Of a stretch of DNA of 20,014 nt, positions 1 to 7,561 are shown in pieces (position 1 is the first letter of the stretch; each line of letters begins with the position of its first letter). The notes under the pieces were generated by a model. The model was not told where the DNA came from, did not search any database, and saw only the letters and a program-made list of their open reading frames with translations. The DNA lies in NCBI GenBank assembly GCA_001797845.1, contig MGQN01000020.1:134126-154139 (forward strand), read 5' to 3'. Origin of the DNA: Deltaproteobacteria bacterium RBG_16_44_11. Its GTDB lineage: Bacteria > Desulfobacterota > Syntrophia > Syntrophales > Smithellaceae. Both the position numbers and the translations under genes were made by a program.

Positions 1-814
1 GCTGTCTGCCGGTGCATAGCAAAACATAAGCGGCATTCATCTCAAATTGGTTACCATTTTTTTGAGCCTGCATGACAACCCCGTTACCTGTATCATTCAA
101 GCTTTCGAGTTTTGTCGAAGTGTGAATGGTAATGCCCAGGCGGGTTAATTCCTGCCGGAGTAGATCAGCCGCATCCTGATCTTCATAAGGCAAAATACGA
201 TCTAAAAGTTCAATTAACGTCACTTTTGTGCCCAGTTCGGCAAAAAAAGTGGCAAATTCCACACCAATTACGCTGGCACCGATAATAATTATACTGGCGG
301 GAAGATTATCCAAATTAAGCAAACCGTCCGAGGTTAAGATTCGTTCAGTGAGATTTATCCCCGGCAAAAGCTGCGGTTGTGAACCCCAGGCGATAATAAT
401 ATTTTTTGTGGCGAGAATTTTGGAATTGCCTTCCTGGTCGCGGTATTGCACTTCTTGAGGCGAAATAATTTCGCCCGTGCCTTGTTTGGTTTCGACCTGC
501 GCATCGGCCAGCATTTTATGGGCGCCTAGCGCCGCAACTTTTACCATTTGTTGCTGATGTTTTTTAATGGCCGAAAAATCAATGGATGCCTCAGCAACGT
601 TGATACCCAGTCTCTTTAGTTTTTTTAAGTCCGAGTAATATTTGCTGCACGTAAGCAGTGCTTTGGTCGGTATACAGCCGCGGTGGGTGCAGGTGCCGCC
701 CCAACCGTCTTTTTCAATGATAAAAACATTTTTTTTCTTTGCCGTGGCAAGTTCGGCCACAGCCAGCCCTCCCGGCCCTCCGCCGATGACAATCAAATCA
801 TAACTTTGAGACAT
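1..814 (-). CDS. lpdA: Dihydrolipoyl dehydrogenase (E3 / L-protein), 3' part cut by window edge
   Basis: FAD/NAD-dependent oxidoreductase that reoxidises the dihydrolipoyl arm of GcvH (and of 2-oxoacid dehydrogenases if present). Reading the minus strand from the ATG at 812-814 gives 271 codons with no stop before the window edge, so about 200 C-terminal residues are outside. The N-terminus has the FAD-binding glycine motif VIGGGPGG. The redox-active disulfide follows in GGTCTHRGCIPTK, the usual CxxxxC of this family. Around residue 190 an NAD-binding Rossmann motif reads GASVIGVE, with serine at the second core glycine position, a tolerated variant. The last visible residues, TGRQ, match the conserved TGR segment. 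A GAGG ribosome site lies 7 nt before the ATG. It is the last visible gene of the gcv/lipA cluster, which supports the L-protein role. The dimerisation domain and catalytic HxxxxE are not visible. Confidence 0.93.
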   Translation of the reverse strand, partial: MSQSYDLIVIGGGPGGLAVAELATAKKKNVFIIEKDGWGGTCTHRGCIPTKALLTCSKYYSDLKKLKRLGINVAEASIDFSAIKKHQQQMVKVAALGAHKMLADAQVETKQGTGEIISPQEVQYRDQEGNSKILATKNIIIAWGSQPQLLPGINLTERILTSDGLLNLDNLPASIIIIGASVIGVEFATFFAELGTKVTLIELLDRILPYEDQDAADLLRQELTRLGITIHTSTKLESLNDTGNGVVMQAQKNGNQFEMNAAYVLLCTGRQ

Positions 815-912
815 AGTCGAACCTCGCAATTTCTAAAATCATACACTCGATGATGCGATGATGCAAAAGGATCAAGGGTCAGGTAGCGAAGGGTTAATGT
901 GAATTGTAGAGA
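815..912. other. Short intergenic gap
   Basis: This 98-bp gap between lpdA and the four-helix-bundle gene has no ORF, no clear hairpin and no convincing promoter. It contains the lpdA ribosome-binding site. Confidence 0.5.
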
Positions 913-1185
913 TCAGGTCAAAAATTTGATTAGGCCCCTTAACAGCTTAGATGTTTCCTTTCTTTTTTCATCAAACAAAAACTGCAAATATTCTTTCCTA
1001 TGCTGTCTTTCGTATCCTTCGGCAATATTAGCTGAAACGGAAACTGCCGCCCGTTGTAATTGTGCAACTATGCCATAAGTTTCCTCTTTGGGAAAACTTT
1101 TTGTCAGCATATATGTATGCAAAGTTAAATCATATGCCTTTTGCCAAGTTTTTAATGACTGAAAACCTTTACCTTCTTCTGTCAT
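913..1185 (-). CDS. Four-helix-bundle protein (23S rRNA intervening-sequence family), internally shortened
   Basis: The 90-residue product matches the four-helix-bundle family (TIGR02436/PF05635 type) known from 23S rRNA intervening sequences and as stand-alone genes. Its molecular role is unknown. The first 65 residues carry the family hallmarks: FQSLKTWQKAYDL, KSFPKEETYG, then QLQRAAVSVSANIAEGYERQ and KEYLQFLF. Family members usually continue with a helix of the type ARGSLxELETQL and have 115-125 residues. Here KEYLQFLF joins directly to DEKRKETSKLLRGLIKFL, which resembles the normal C-terminal helix. About 25-30 residues of the third helix are therefore missing, as an in-frame deletion. 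The ATG at 1183-1185 follows a GGAGTAAAAGAGAAG stretch. It lies 19 nt after lipA on the same strand and may be co-transcribed. Family assignment is secure; whether the short form folds is not known. Confidence 0.8.
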   Translation of the reverse strand: MTEEGKGFQSLKTWQKAYDLTLHTYMLTKSFPKEETYGIVAQLQRAAVSVSANIAEGYERQHRKEYLQFLFDEKRKETSKLLRGLIKFLT

Positions 1186-1204
1186 CTTCTCTTTTACTCC
1201 TTTG

Positions 1205-2095
1205 CTACGTGCCCCTTACCTCTTGACCCCCTAAGCGTGCTTTCGCTGCATGATAGGAACTGCGTACCAATGGACCTGCCTCCACGTATTGAACCCCTTT
1301 TTGGTACGCTATTTCTTTTAGCTCGGCAAATTCATCAGGATGATAGTATTTTGCCACCGGCCAATGGTTGAGTGTCGGCTGTTGATACTGTCCGATAGTC
1401 AGGCGCGCACAGGAAACTGAAGCCAGATCATCAATTAATTGTAAAATATCTTTGTGCTTTTCACCGAAGCCGATCATAAAGCCGCTTTTGGAAATAACAG
1501 CAGTTTTCGCTACGCGTGAAAGCAGCTGCAAGGAAAGATTGTAATTTCCCTGCGGCCGTAATTGGGGGAACAACGGTTCAACAACTTCCATATTGTGATT
1601 AATGACATCGGGCTTGGCAGCAATTACTTTTTCCAGCGCCGCCTGATTTCCCTGAAAATCGGGAATCAACACTTCGATTTTACAGGCAGGCAGTGCCTTA
1701 CGCAACTCCCTGATGCAAATGGCAAAAAAATGCGCGCCGCCGTCCGGCAAATCATCGCGCGTAACGGATGTGATGACCATATAGTTCAGATTCATTTTCT
1801 GCGCGGCGTCAATCAGACGATTAATTTCTTTTTCGTCCACGGGCGCGGGTATATCATGTGCTATATTACAATAAAGACAATTACGCGTGCAGATATTGCC
1901 GAGAATTAGAAAAGTTGCCGTGCCGCTTTGGAAACATTCGGCTATATTGGGGCAGGCCGCTTCCTGACAAACAGTATGCAACTGGAGTTCGGCCAGTACG
2001 GATTTAATATGACGACACTTCCCAGTATAAGGAGGGCGCACTTTAAGCCAGGGGGGTTTGCGCAGAAACTGTGGTCTTGATTGTATTTCGTTCAT
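1205..2095 (-). CDS. lipA: Lipoyl synthase
   Basis: Radical-SAM enzyme that inserts two sulfur atoms into the octanoyl chain carried by GcvH or E2 subunits, forming the lipoyl cofactor in the cytoplasm. Both iron-sulfur motifs are present: the auxiliary cluster CxxxxCxxxxxC (C43, C48, C54) and the radical-SAM CxxxCxxC (C69, C73, C76). The family C-terminal serine motif appears as VRSSYHA, and GQYQQPTLNHWPV is also characteristic. The frame extends upstream to a TTG at 2119 that overlaps gcvPB. The ATG at 2093-2095 is preferred because it begins 5 nt after the gcvPB stop and gives a normal N-terminus of 296 aa, but no strong Shine-Dalgarno supports either choice. The position directly after gcvPB suggests dedicated lipoylation of the neighbouring GcvH. 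No octanoyltransferase (lipB/lipM) or lplA is visible. Confidence 0.96.
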   Translation of the reverse strand: MNEIQSRPQFLRKPPWLKVRPPYTGKCRHIKSVLAELQLHTVCQEAACPNIAECFQSGTATFLILGNICTRNCLYCNIAHDIPAPVDEKEINRLIDAAQKMNLNYMVITSVTRDDLPDGGAHFFAICIRELRKALPACKIEVLIPDFQGNQAALEKVIAAKPDVINHNMEVVEPLFPQLRPQGNYNLSLQLLSRVAKTAVISKSGFMIGFGEKHKDILQLIDDLASVSCARLTIGQYQQPTLNHWPVAKYYHPDEFAELKEIAYQKGVQYVEAGPLVRSSYHAAKARLGGQEVRGT

Positions 2096-2100
2096 AAAAT

Positions 2101-3546
2101 TTAGCCGGTTTTTTTCCAAACTACATCAGGTTTGCGGGCGGCCAGCACTTCATCAAGGCGGCTCACGGGCGTGGAAAGCGGCGCGTCTTTTACCCGCTGC
2201 GGATTTTCTTTAGCCTCGCGGGCGATGGCGATCATGGCTTCGCAGAAGGTGTCGAGCGTCTCTTTACTTTCCGTTTCAGTGGGTTCAATCATGATGGCTT
2301 CCGGCACAATCAGCGGGAAATAAATCGTCGGCGGATGATAACCGAAATCAATCAGCCTCTTGGCAATGTCGGTGGTGTGCACTCCGGCTTCGGCCACTTG
2401 TCTTTTGCCGGAGAAAACGCATTCGTGCATGCAGACGCGGTCGTAGGGCAGATCAAAATAAGGTTTTAGTTTTTCTTTGATATAGTTGGCGTTAAGAACT
2501 GCCATTTCGCTGACGCGTGTTAAACCTTCAGAGCCCAGCGAGCGGATATATGCGTAGGCTTTGACGACCACGTTGAAATTTCCATAAAAAGCACGCACCC
2601 GGCCAATGCTATGCGGGAAATTATCCGACCAATTATAATCCTGACCATTTTTGATAATACGAGGTACGGGCAGATAGTCAACGAGCTTTGCGCTCACACC
2701 TACCGGGCCGCTGCCGGGGCCGCCGCCGCCATGCGGCGTGGAAAATGTTTTATGCAGATTGAGTTGAATGACATCAAAGCCTAAATCGCCAGGCCTTGTT
2801 TTGCCTAAAAAAGCGTTGGCATTGGCGCCATCGCCGTAAAGCAGTCCACCTTTGCCGTGAATTATTTGCGCAACCTGTTCGATATTGCGTTCAAAAAGAC
2901 CCAGCGTATTGGGATTGGTCAGCATCAATGCGGCAACATCTTCTGTCATCAAGGATTTTAAATGTTCAATATCCACGCCGCCATCACTATTGGAGCGCAG
3001 TGTTACCGTATCAAAGCCGCAAAGAGCGCCCGAGGCTGGATTGGTGCCATGCGCAGCATCGGGTATTAAAACCAGATGACGTTTTTCGCCTTTGACTTCG
3101 AAGCACTTTTTAATCATCATCATGCCCGTGAGTTCGCCATGCGCGCCGGCGGCGGGTTGCAAAGTAAATTCGGCCATGCCGAAAATATCGCTTAAATATT
3201 TTTGCATTTCATAAATCAATTGCAGATTACCCTGGGCAAATTCATCTGGAGCGTAAGGGTGCAGGCCGATGAAGCCTGGCGTTGCTGCGATATTCTCATT
3301 CACTTTGGGATTGTATTTCATGGTGCAGGACCCCAGTGGATAAAACCCGAGGTCCACGCCAAAGTTTCTCCGTGATAAATTCGTGTAGTGCCGGACCAGA
3401 TCAATTTCCGCCACTTCCGGCAAATCGAGATCGCTACGCAGATATTTCTTGTCGATCGCCTCTTCAATACTGATAGCAGGTACATCGCTTGCGGTTACAT
3501 TTGCCGCGCTGCGTCCCGGCTTGCTTATTTCAAAAATGAGTTTCAT
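2101..3546 (-). CDS. gcvPB: Glycine dehydrogenase (decarboxylating) subunit 2, P-protein beta
   Basis: C-terminal half of the split P-protein. With GcvPA it forms the PLP enzyme that decarboxylates glycine and transfers the aminomethyl group to lipoyl-GcvH (reversible). The 481-aa length is normal for the split form. The PLP-binding lysine is K266 in QLNLHKTFSTPHGGGGPGSG, and the glycine-rich stretch after it is intact. Other family blocks are LGSCTMKYNPK near residue 71 and AAHGTNPASGA near 164. The ATG at 3544-3546 follows GGGGA with about 7 nt spacing. The gene begins 15 nt after gcvPA and ends 5 nt before the preferred lipA start, so the three are almost certainly one transcript. No missing key residue was seen. 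Confidence 0.97.
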   Translation of the reverse strand: MKLIFEISKPGRSAANVTASDVPAISIEEAIDKKYLRSDLDLPEVAEIDLVRHYTNLSRRNFGVDLGFYPLGSCTMKYNPKVNENIAATPGFIGLHPYAPDEFAQGNLQLIYEMQKYLSDIFGMAEFTLQPAAGAHGELTGMMMIKKCFEVKGEKRHLVLIPDAAHGTNPASGALCGFDTVTLRSNSDGGVDIEHLKSLMTEDVAALMLTNPNTLGLFERNIEQVAQIIHGKGGLLYGDGANANAFLGKTRPGDLGFDVIQLNLHKTFSTPHGGGGPGSGPVGVSAKLVDYLPVPRIIKNGQDYNWSDNFPHSIGRVRAFYGNFNVVVKAYAYIRSLGSEGLTRVSEMAVLNANYIKEKLKPYFDLPYDRVCMHECVFSGKRQVAEAGVHTTDIAKRLIDFGYHPPTIYFPLIVPEAIMIEPTETESKETLDTFCEAMIAIAREAKENPQRVKDAPLSTPVSRLDEVLAARKPDVVWKKTG

Positions 3547-3561
3547 TAAAGTATCCCCAGG

Positions 3562-4887
3562 TTATTTCAAAATCATTACAACTTTATCCATACCTTCTTT
3601 CGAGATCATTTCTGTGACGCAAAATAGAATTGTATTTTTCAGCTCCGGATAATCTTTGTGTAGTTCATAGCCGCCAATAATTCCCGCCGCTTGCAATTTT
3701 TCATTGACTTGTCGTGCATTGGGACAGCGCAAAACAAATTCATTATAAACAGGCGCAGCGAATACCTCGTGCCAGCCTGAAAGCCGCATAAGTTTATTTT
3801 TCAGATATTGTGTTTTATAAACATTGAGCGCGGCAAGTTTCTTTAGATTTTTACCAAGGGCTGCCAGATATACGCCTGCGGCCAGCGCGCATAGTGCTTC
3901 ATTAGAACAAATGTTGGATGTTGCTTTCTCCCGCCGGATATGTTGCTCGCGGGTTTGCAAGGTTAAGACAAATCCGCGCTGACCGTTTTTGTCTAGAGTT
4001 GCGCCGACGAGGCGTCCCGGTATTCGACGCAGAAATTTTTCTCGCGCGGCAAAAACGCCCAGATAAGGGCCGCCGTAATTGAGCGGGTTGCCGAAACTTT
4101 GTCCTTCGCCCACAACAAAATCAGCCCCTGACGCTCCCGCCGGTTGCAGAATACCAAGCGAAGTTGCGTCGGTAAATCCGACCACAAGCAATACGCCTTT
4201 TTTATGGACAACATCTGCGATCGGCGCGATATCTTCAATGACACCGAAAAAATTGGGACTTTGTACCAAAACGGCGGCGACATGATCATCGAGTTGGTTT
4301 TGCAAAGCATTCAAATCAATCTGTCCGGATGCCGCATACGCTATTTCAACTACTGCGTAACCATTGGCCCACGAGTATGTATTTAACACCTGTCTGTATT
4401 CGGGATGTACCGAGCGGGCAACAATAATTTTAGTTCGGTTGGACATCTTCGCACAAAGCACCGCTGCTTCCGCCATCGCGGAAGCTCCGTCATACATGGA
4501 AGCGTTGGCAATCTCCGTACCGGTGAGGTGAGCGATCATGGTCTGGTATTCATAGATCGCCTGCATAATACCCTGGCTGATTTCCGCCTGATACGGGGTA
4601 TAAGCGGTATAAAACTCAGCGCGTCCGATGATGTGGCCGACAACAGCGGGAATGAAATGAGAATAAGCTCCCGCACCGGTTAACGTCAATTGCGGCAGTT
4701 TATTTTTTCGGGCGAGATCACTCATGGCAGTGATGGTCTGCTGTTCGGATAAGGCCGCGGGAATATCCAACATGCGCTTTAATCTGAATTTTTTTGGAAT
4801 ATCGGCGAATAATTCATCAATGCTGGAAATGCCGATAGCCGCTTGCATTTGAGTTATATCATCGTTGGTGTGGGGACAGTAATCCAT
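3562..4887 (-). CDS. gcvPA: Glycine dehydrogenase (decarboxylating) subunit 1, P-protein alpha
   Basis: N-terminal half of the split P-protein. It pairs with GcvPB; the active-site lysine lies in GcvPB, and this subunit contributes to the tetramer and the active-site wall. The 441-aa length is typical. Family blocks seen are YSHFIPAVVGHII, EFYTAYTPYQAEISQG, NASMYDGASAMAEA and TREQHIRREKATSNICSNEAL. The two-gene P-protein arrangement is common in Firmicutes, Desulfobacterota and archaea, in contrast to the single long GcvP of E. coli. The gene starts 20 nt after gcvH and ends 15 nt before gcvPB, so the three genes are translated from the same message. Confidence 0.97.
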   Translation of the reverse strand: MDYCPHTNDDITQMQAAIGISSIDELFADIPKKFRLKRMLDIPAALSEQQTITAMSDLARKNKLPQLTLTGAGAYSHFIPAVVGHIIGRAEFYTAYTPYQAEISQGIMQAIYEYQTMIAHLTGTEIANASMYDGASAMAEAAVLCAKMSNRTKIIVARSVHPEYRQVLNTYSWANGYAVVEIAYAASGQIDLNALQNQLDDHVAAVLVQSPNFFGVIEDIAPIADVVHKKGVLLVVGFTDATSLGILQPAGASGADFVVGEGQSFGNPLNYGGPYLGVFAAREKFLRRIPGRLVGATLDKNGQRGFVLTLQTREQHIRREKATSNICSNEALCALAAGVYLAALGKNLKKLAALNVYKTQYLKNKLMRLSGWHEVFAAPVYNEFVLRCPNARQVNEKLQAAGIIGGYELHKDYPELKNTILFCVTEMISKEGMDKVVMILK

Positions 4888-4907
4888 TGTTAGCTTTCTT
4901 TCTTTAG

Positions 4908-5306
4908 TTAGTGCTTTTCCTCTTTGATAAGTTTTTCATAATCAGCGACATTAAGCAGTGATTTAAGCTCTGCTGAATTAGACAGACGCATTTTCACAAT
5001 CCAGCCCTCGCCAAAAGCGTCCTGATTAATCAAGGAGGGATCGTTTTCCAGTTTGCTGTTTACCCCTATGACCTCACCGCCCACCGGAGCATAAACATCG
5101 GAGACCGATTTGACTGATTCCACAACGGCTACCGGTTCTCCTTGAGCCACTTTTTTTCCAGTTTGCGGCAGTTCCACAAACACAATGTCGGTAAGCATTT
5201 CCTGCGCATAATCCGTGATGCCGACAATCGCTGTTCCATCGCCATTATCTTTTACCCATTCATGATCCTTGGAATAAAATCTGTCGGTGGGGTTTGCTTT
5301 GGACAT
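4908..5306 (-). CDS. gcvH: Glycine cleavage system H protein
   Basis: Small shuttle protein whose lipoyl-lysine carries the aminomethyl group between P- and T-proteins and is reoxidised by the L-protein. The product has 132 aa, the usual size. The lipoylation site is K66 in VVESVKSVSDVYAPV, in the canonical beta-hairpin context. The N-terminal block HEWVKDNGDGTAIVGITDYA is typical of bacterial GcvH. A very strong ribosome site, TAAGGAGAGACATT, precedes the ATG at 5304-5306 and fits a protein needed in excess over the enzymes. The gene lies 20 nt after gcvT, and lipA in the same cluster would mature K66. Confidence 0.97.
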   Translation of the reverse strand: MSKANPTDRFYSKDHEWVKDNGDGTAIVGITDYAQEMLTDIVFVELPQTGKKVAQGEPVAVVESVKSVSDVYAPVGGEVIGVNSKLENDPSLINQDAFGEGWIVKMRLSNSAELKSLLNVADYEKLIKEEKH

Positions 5307-5326
5307 AATGTCTCTCCTTAGCTTTA

Positions 5327-6418
5327 TTATTTTAACTTTTTATAAAAAGGTATTTTCACAATTTTGGCCGCACTTATTGTATCGCGAATAGCGACGGAAA
5401 CTTCCGTATCCGGCGCACTGTAGGCAATATCAACAAAAGCCAGGCCAATGGCTTTATTCAATGTGGGAGAAAATGTTCCAGATGTAACCACGCCGATTTC
5501 TTGCGCGCCGCCGAATACTTTGTAGCCGTGCCTGGCGATACCGCGTCCGGTCATTTCCATGCCTACCAGTTTTTTCTTAATGCCCTGCTCTTTAATTATC
5601 GTTAGCGCTTTTTTACCGATAAAGTCTTTATGCCAATCCACCAGCCAGCCGTACGGCACTTCCAGTGGGCTTATTTCTTCCGACATATCCTGCCCATTGA
5701 GCATCATGCCCGCTTCCAAACGCAGTGTGTCGCGCGCTCCCAGGCCCGCTGGCTTCAATCCCGATCCTGAACCTGCGTCCATAAGAGCATTCCAGAGGGA
5801 TCCTATCTTATCAGCCGCGGCATAGATTTCGAAGCCGTCCTCGCCGGTATAACCGCTGCGGGAAATGATTGCTGGTATCTTTTCTACCTGTGCCTCGAGG
5901 AAGTGATAAAAACGCAGATTTTTCAAATCGGCAGAGGTAAGCTGACGTAAAATTTCTTCGGCCCTGGGGCCCTGCAAGTCCAGCTTACCCATCGTTTCAC
6001 TTATATCTTCAAGCACGCAATTAAAATTATTACTTAGTTGAATGCCCTTTATCCACAGATAATCGCGCTCGCGTGTCGTCGCATTGGTTACCAGCATAAA
6101 AGAATCTTCTGCTATTTTGTACACAGTAAGGTCATCAATAATACCGCTTTCATTATTAAGGAGGGCGGAGAGTTTGACCTGTCCGATACCCTGACCGGTT
6201 AAATCTCTGGTGAGAGCTAATTGCAGTAAATTCAGCGCATGTGTACCCTTAACGGTGATTTCTCCCATGTGGCAAATATCAAAAAGGCCTGCGCAAATCC
6301 TGGTGGTCTTGTGTTCGTCAATTACGTTAGTGTATTGAACAGGCATAGCCCAGCCGCCAAAATCAATTATTTTGGCATTCAGGGCAACATGTTTTTCATA
6401 CAATGGCGTTTTCTTCAA
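5327..6418 (-). CDS. gcvT: Glycine cleavage system T protein (aminomethyltransferase), TTG start
   Basis: Tetrahydrofolate-dependent enzyme that releases ammonia from aminomethyl-GcvH and forms 5,10-methylene-THF. The 363-aa length is normal. Family blocks: TPLYEKH and GGWAMPVQY at the N-terminus, GLFDICHMGEI near residue 44, SGIIDDLTVY (D96 corresponds to the conserved catalytic-site aspartate), LQGPRAEEIL, and SRSGYTGEDGFEIY near 187. The start is a TTG at 6416-6418. An in-frame stop lies three codons upstream and the next ATG is well inside the conserved domain, so TTG is effectively forced and matches where homologues begin (MxxTPLYExH). There is no strong Shine-Dalgarno. The upstream zinc-ribbon gene ends 2 nt before the TTG, which suggests translational coupling. 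Confidence 0.95.
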   Translation of the reverse strand: MKKTPLYEKHVALNAKIIDFGGWAMPVQYTNVIDEHKTTRICAGLFDICHMGEITVKGTHALNLLQLALTRDLTGQGIGQVKLSALLNNESGIIDDLTVYKIAEDSFMLVTNATTRERDYLWIKGIQLSNNFNCVLEDISETMGKLDLQGPRAEEILRQLTSADLKNLRFYHFLEAQVEKIPAIISRSGYTGEDGFEIYAAADKIGSLWNALMDAGSGSGLKPAGLGARDTLRLEAGMMLNGQDMSEEISPLEVPYGWLVDWHKDFIGKKALTIIKEQGIKKKLVGMEMTGRGIARHGYKVFGGAQEIGVVTSGTFSPTLNKAIGLAFVDIAYSAPDTEVSVAIRDTISAAKIVKIPFYKKLK

Positions 6419-6420
6419 TT

Positions 6421-6753
6421 TTATTTAACCCAATATTTAAAAATAAGAGATAAAATAACAAGAATCAAACAAACTGCCAGAAAAAAATAACGTTTTTTGA
6501 GCATTTTCTTTCCCATTACAATTTGGCTGCAATGTGGACAAATAGTGAATTTGGAGGCGATTTCTCCCTGGCAAAAAGGACAGTGCAATGTTTGGGATTT
6601 TACCTCGACAGCGTGCCGGTTGACGTTTTTCTTCAGCTCGGCATGAATATTATAATTCCAGCTGCAATCCGGCGTCGGACATTTATCCTGCGTGGGCATA
6701 TTGTCGGTCCAAAGAAACGATTTATTGCATTGCGGGCAGTGGATTTTTAACAT
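6421..6753 (-). CDS. Zinc-ribbon protein with one C-terminal membrane helix, unknown function
   Basis: I do not recognise a named gene. The 110-aa product has two predicted zinc-binding units. The N-terminal one is built from CPQC (C6, C9) and a second pair in CPTPDC (about residues 25-30). The second has CPFC and CPHC (about residues 58-75). A basic stretch, GKKMLKKR, is followed by one hydrophobic segment at about residues 89-107 that ends in a short charged tail, so the ribbons probably face the cytoplasm on a membrane anchor. The ATG at 6751-6753 has a GGAG about 11 nt upstream. It is immediately upstream of gcvT (2-nt gap), so it is co-transcribed with and may be coupled to the glycine cleavage genes. 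Function is unknown; a regulatory or assembly role would be guesswork. Confidence 0.72.
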   Translation of the reverse strand: MLKIHCPQCNKSFLWTDNMPTQDKCPTPDCSWNYNIHAELKKNVNRHAVEVKSQTLHCPFCQGEIASKFTICPHCSQIVMGKKMLKKRYFFLAVCLILVILSLIFKYWVK

Positions 6754-6836
6754 GGAATCGCATCTCCGGGGAAAAATTAATTGCGAAAAATATTTTCTGA
6801 GGACTACTACAACTGCGGCGAGATTTCAAGGTTTAA
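6754..6836. other. def / zinc-ribbon intergenic gap
   Basis: This 83-bp gap lies upstream of the gcv-operon leader gene on the minus strand. I looked for a glycine riboswitch and for a strong promoter and found neither. The cluster may therefore be read from the def promoter, from a weak promoter here, or both. Confidence 0.4.
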
Positions 6837-7415
6837 TCAAAAATTGTCGCTCGCTTCGCTTTTAAAAATTTTTTCAAAAAAAAGTTGTTTATCCCTGGGA
6901 TAATAAAGATTCCCTTCGTAATCAACAATCAGCTTGCCATCCAGATGATCTATCTCGTGTTGTACGACACGGGCGATAAAATCCAAATATCTTTTTGATG
7001 TTTTTTCTCCTTTGGCGTTGAGGGCGCGCACTTTAATTTCGGGAAAACGGCTGACCTCAACTTGAACTTCCGGGCACGATAAGCAGCCCTCCGTCGCTGT
7101 TACTTTTTCGCCTCGCGTTTGGGTGATGCGCGGATTAATCAAAACCTCGCAATCATCGGGATCCAACGGTCCGGAGGGGCGCTCAGTATTCTTATTGCGA
7201 AATACAATGATTCTTTTATTGATGCCGATTTGCGGTGCGGATAAACCGACAGCGTCATCGCGTGCCACAAAAGAATCGAGCAATGTCTGAATTTCTTCCT
7301 TCGCTTCTTTATTCAGCGGAAGCGGCAATTCACGCGATTTTTTTCGCAGAACGGAAGTGTCACTATCGTTGACTCCTTTATCATTCCAAAGAGTTAAAAC
7401 TCTTTTTTTAGTCAT
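6837..7415 (-). CDS. def: Peptide deformylase
   Basis: Metallo-hydrolase that removes the N-formyl group from nascent proteins. All three active-site motifs are visible: motif I as VGLSAPQIG (consensus GLAAPQ, with Ala to Ser), motif II EGCLS with the metal-binding cysteine C111, and motif III QHEIDHLDG with H153, E154 and H157. The start is taken at the ATG at 7413-7415, giving 192 aa, because GGGGAG lies 4 nt upstream. A longer frame would begin at a TTG at 7478, but that overlaps a good promoter and adds residues with no family match. The gene is upstream of the gcv cluster on the same strand, 83 bp away, and divergent from the radical-SAM gene. Confidence 0.94.
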   Translation of the reverse strand: MTKKRVLTLWNDKGVNDSDTSVLRKKSRELPLPLNKEAKEEIQTLLDSFVARDDAVGLSAPQIGINKRIIVFRNKNTERPSGPLDPDDCEVLINPRITQTRGEKVTATEGCLSCPEVQVEVSRFPEIKVRALNAKGEKTSKRYLDFIARVVQHEIDHLDGKLIVDYEGNLYYPRDKQLFFEKIFKSEASDNF

Positions 7416-7445
7416 GTATCTCCCCAAACCATTATTTTGATTGAA

Positions 7446-7474
7446 GATATAACACCGATCAATGGTTATTTCAA
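7446..7474 (-). promoter_or_regulatory. Candidate sigma70-type promoter for def
   Basis: On the minus strand, TTGAAA (7469-7474) and TATATC (7446-7451) are separated by exactly 17 nt. This places transcription start about 24 nt before the def ATG and its GGGGAG ribosome site. The match is five of six at -35 and four of six at -10. It is a motif match only. Confidence 0.5.
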
Positions 7475-7561
7475 GCAATCACAGCTTGCAAAATATGCAT
7501 ATATTTTGTTAAACAATTTGATAGTTCCAAAATAAGCGAAATAGCAGGTAAATATTAAATT

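Noticed and set aside
2096..2119. lipA starting at TTG 2119, overlapping gcvPB
   Set aside because: The ATG at 2095 is a better codon and gives the expected N-terminus; the TTG cannot be fully excluded.
6754..6836. Possible glycine riboswitch upstream of the gcv genes
   Set aside because: The gap is only 83 bp and lacks the conserved glycine-aptamer core motifs; no tandem aptamer could fit.
7416..7478. Longer def starting at TTG 7478
   Set aside because: The ATG at 7415 has GGGGAG upstream, and the longer form would place the start upstream of the predicted promoter elements.
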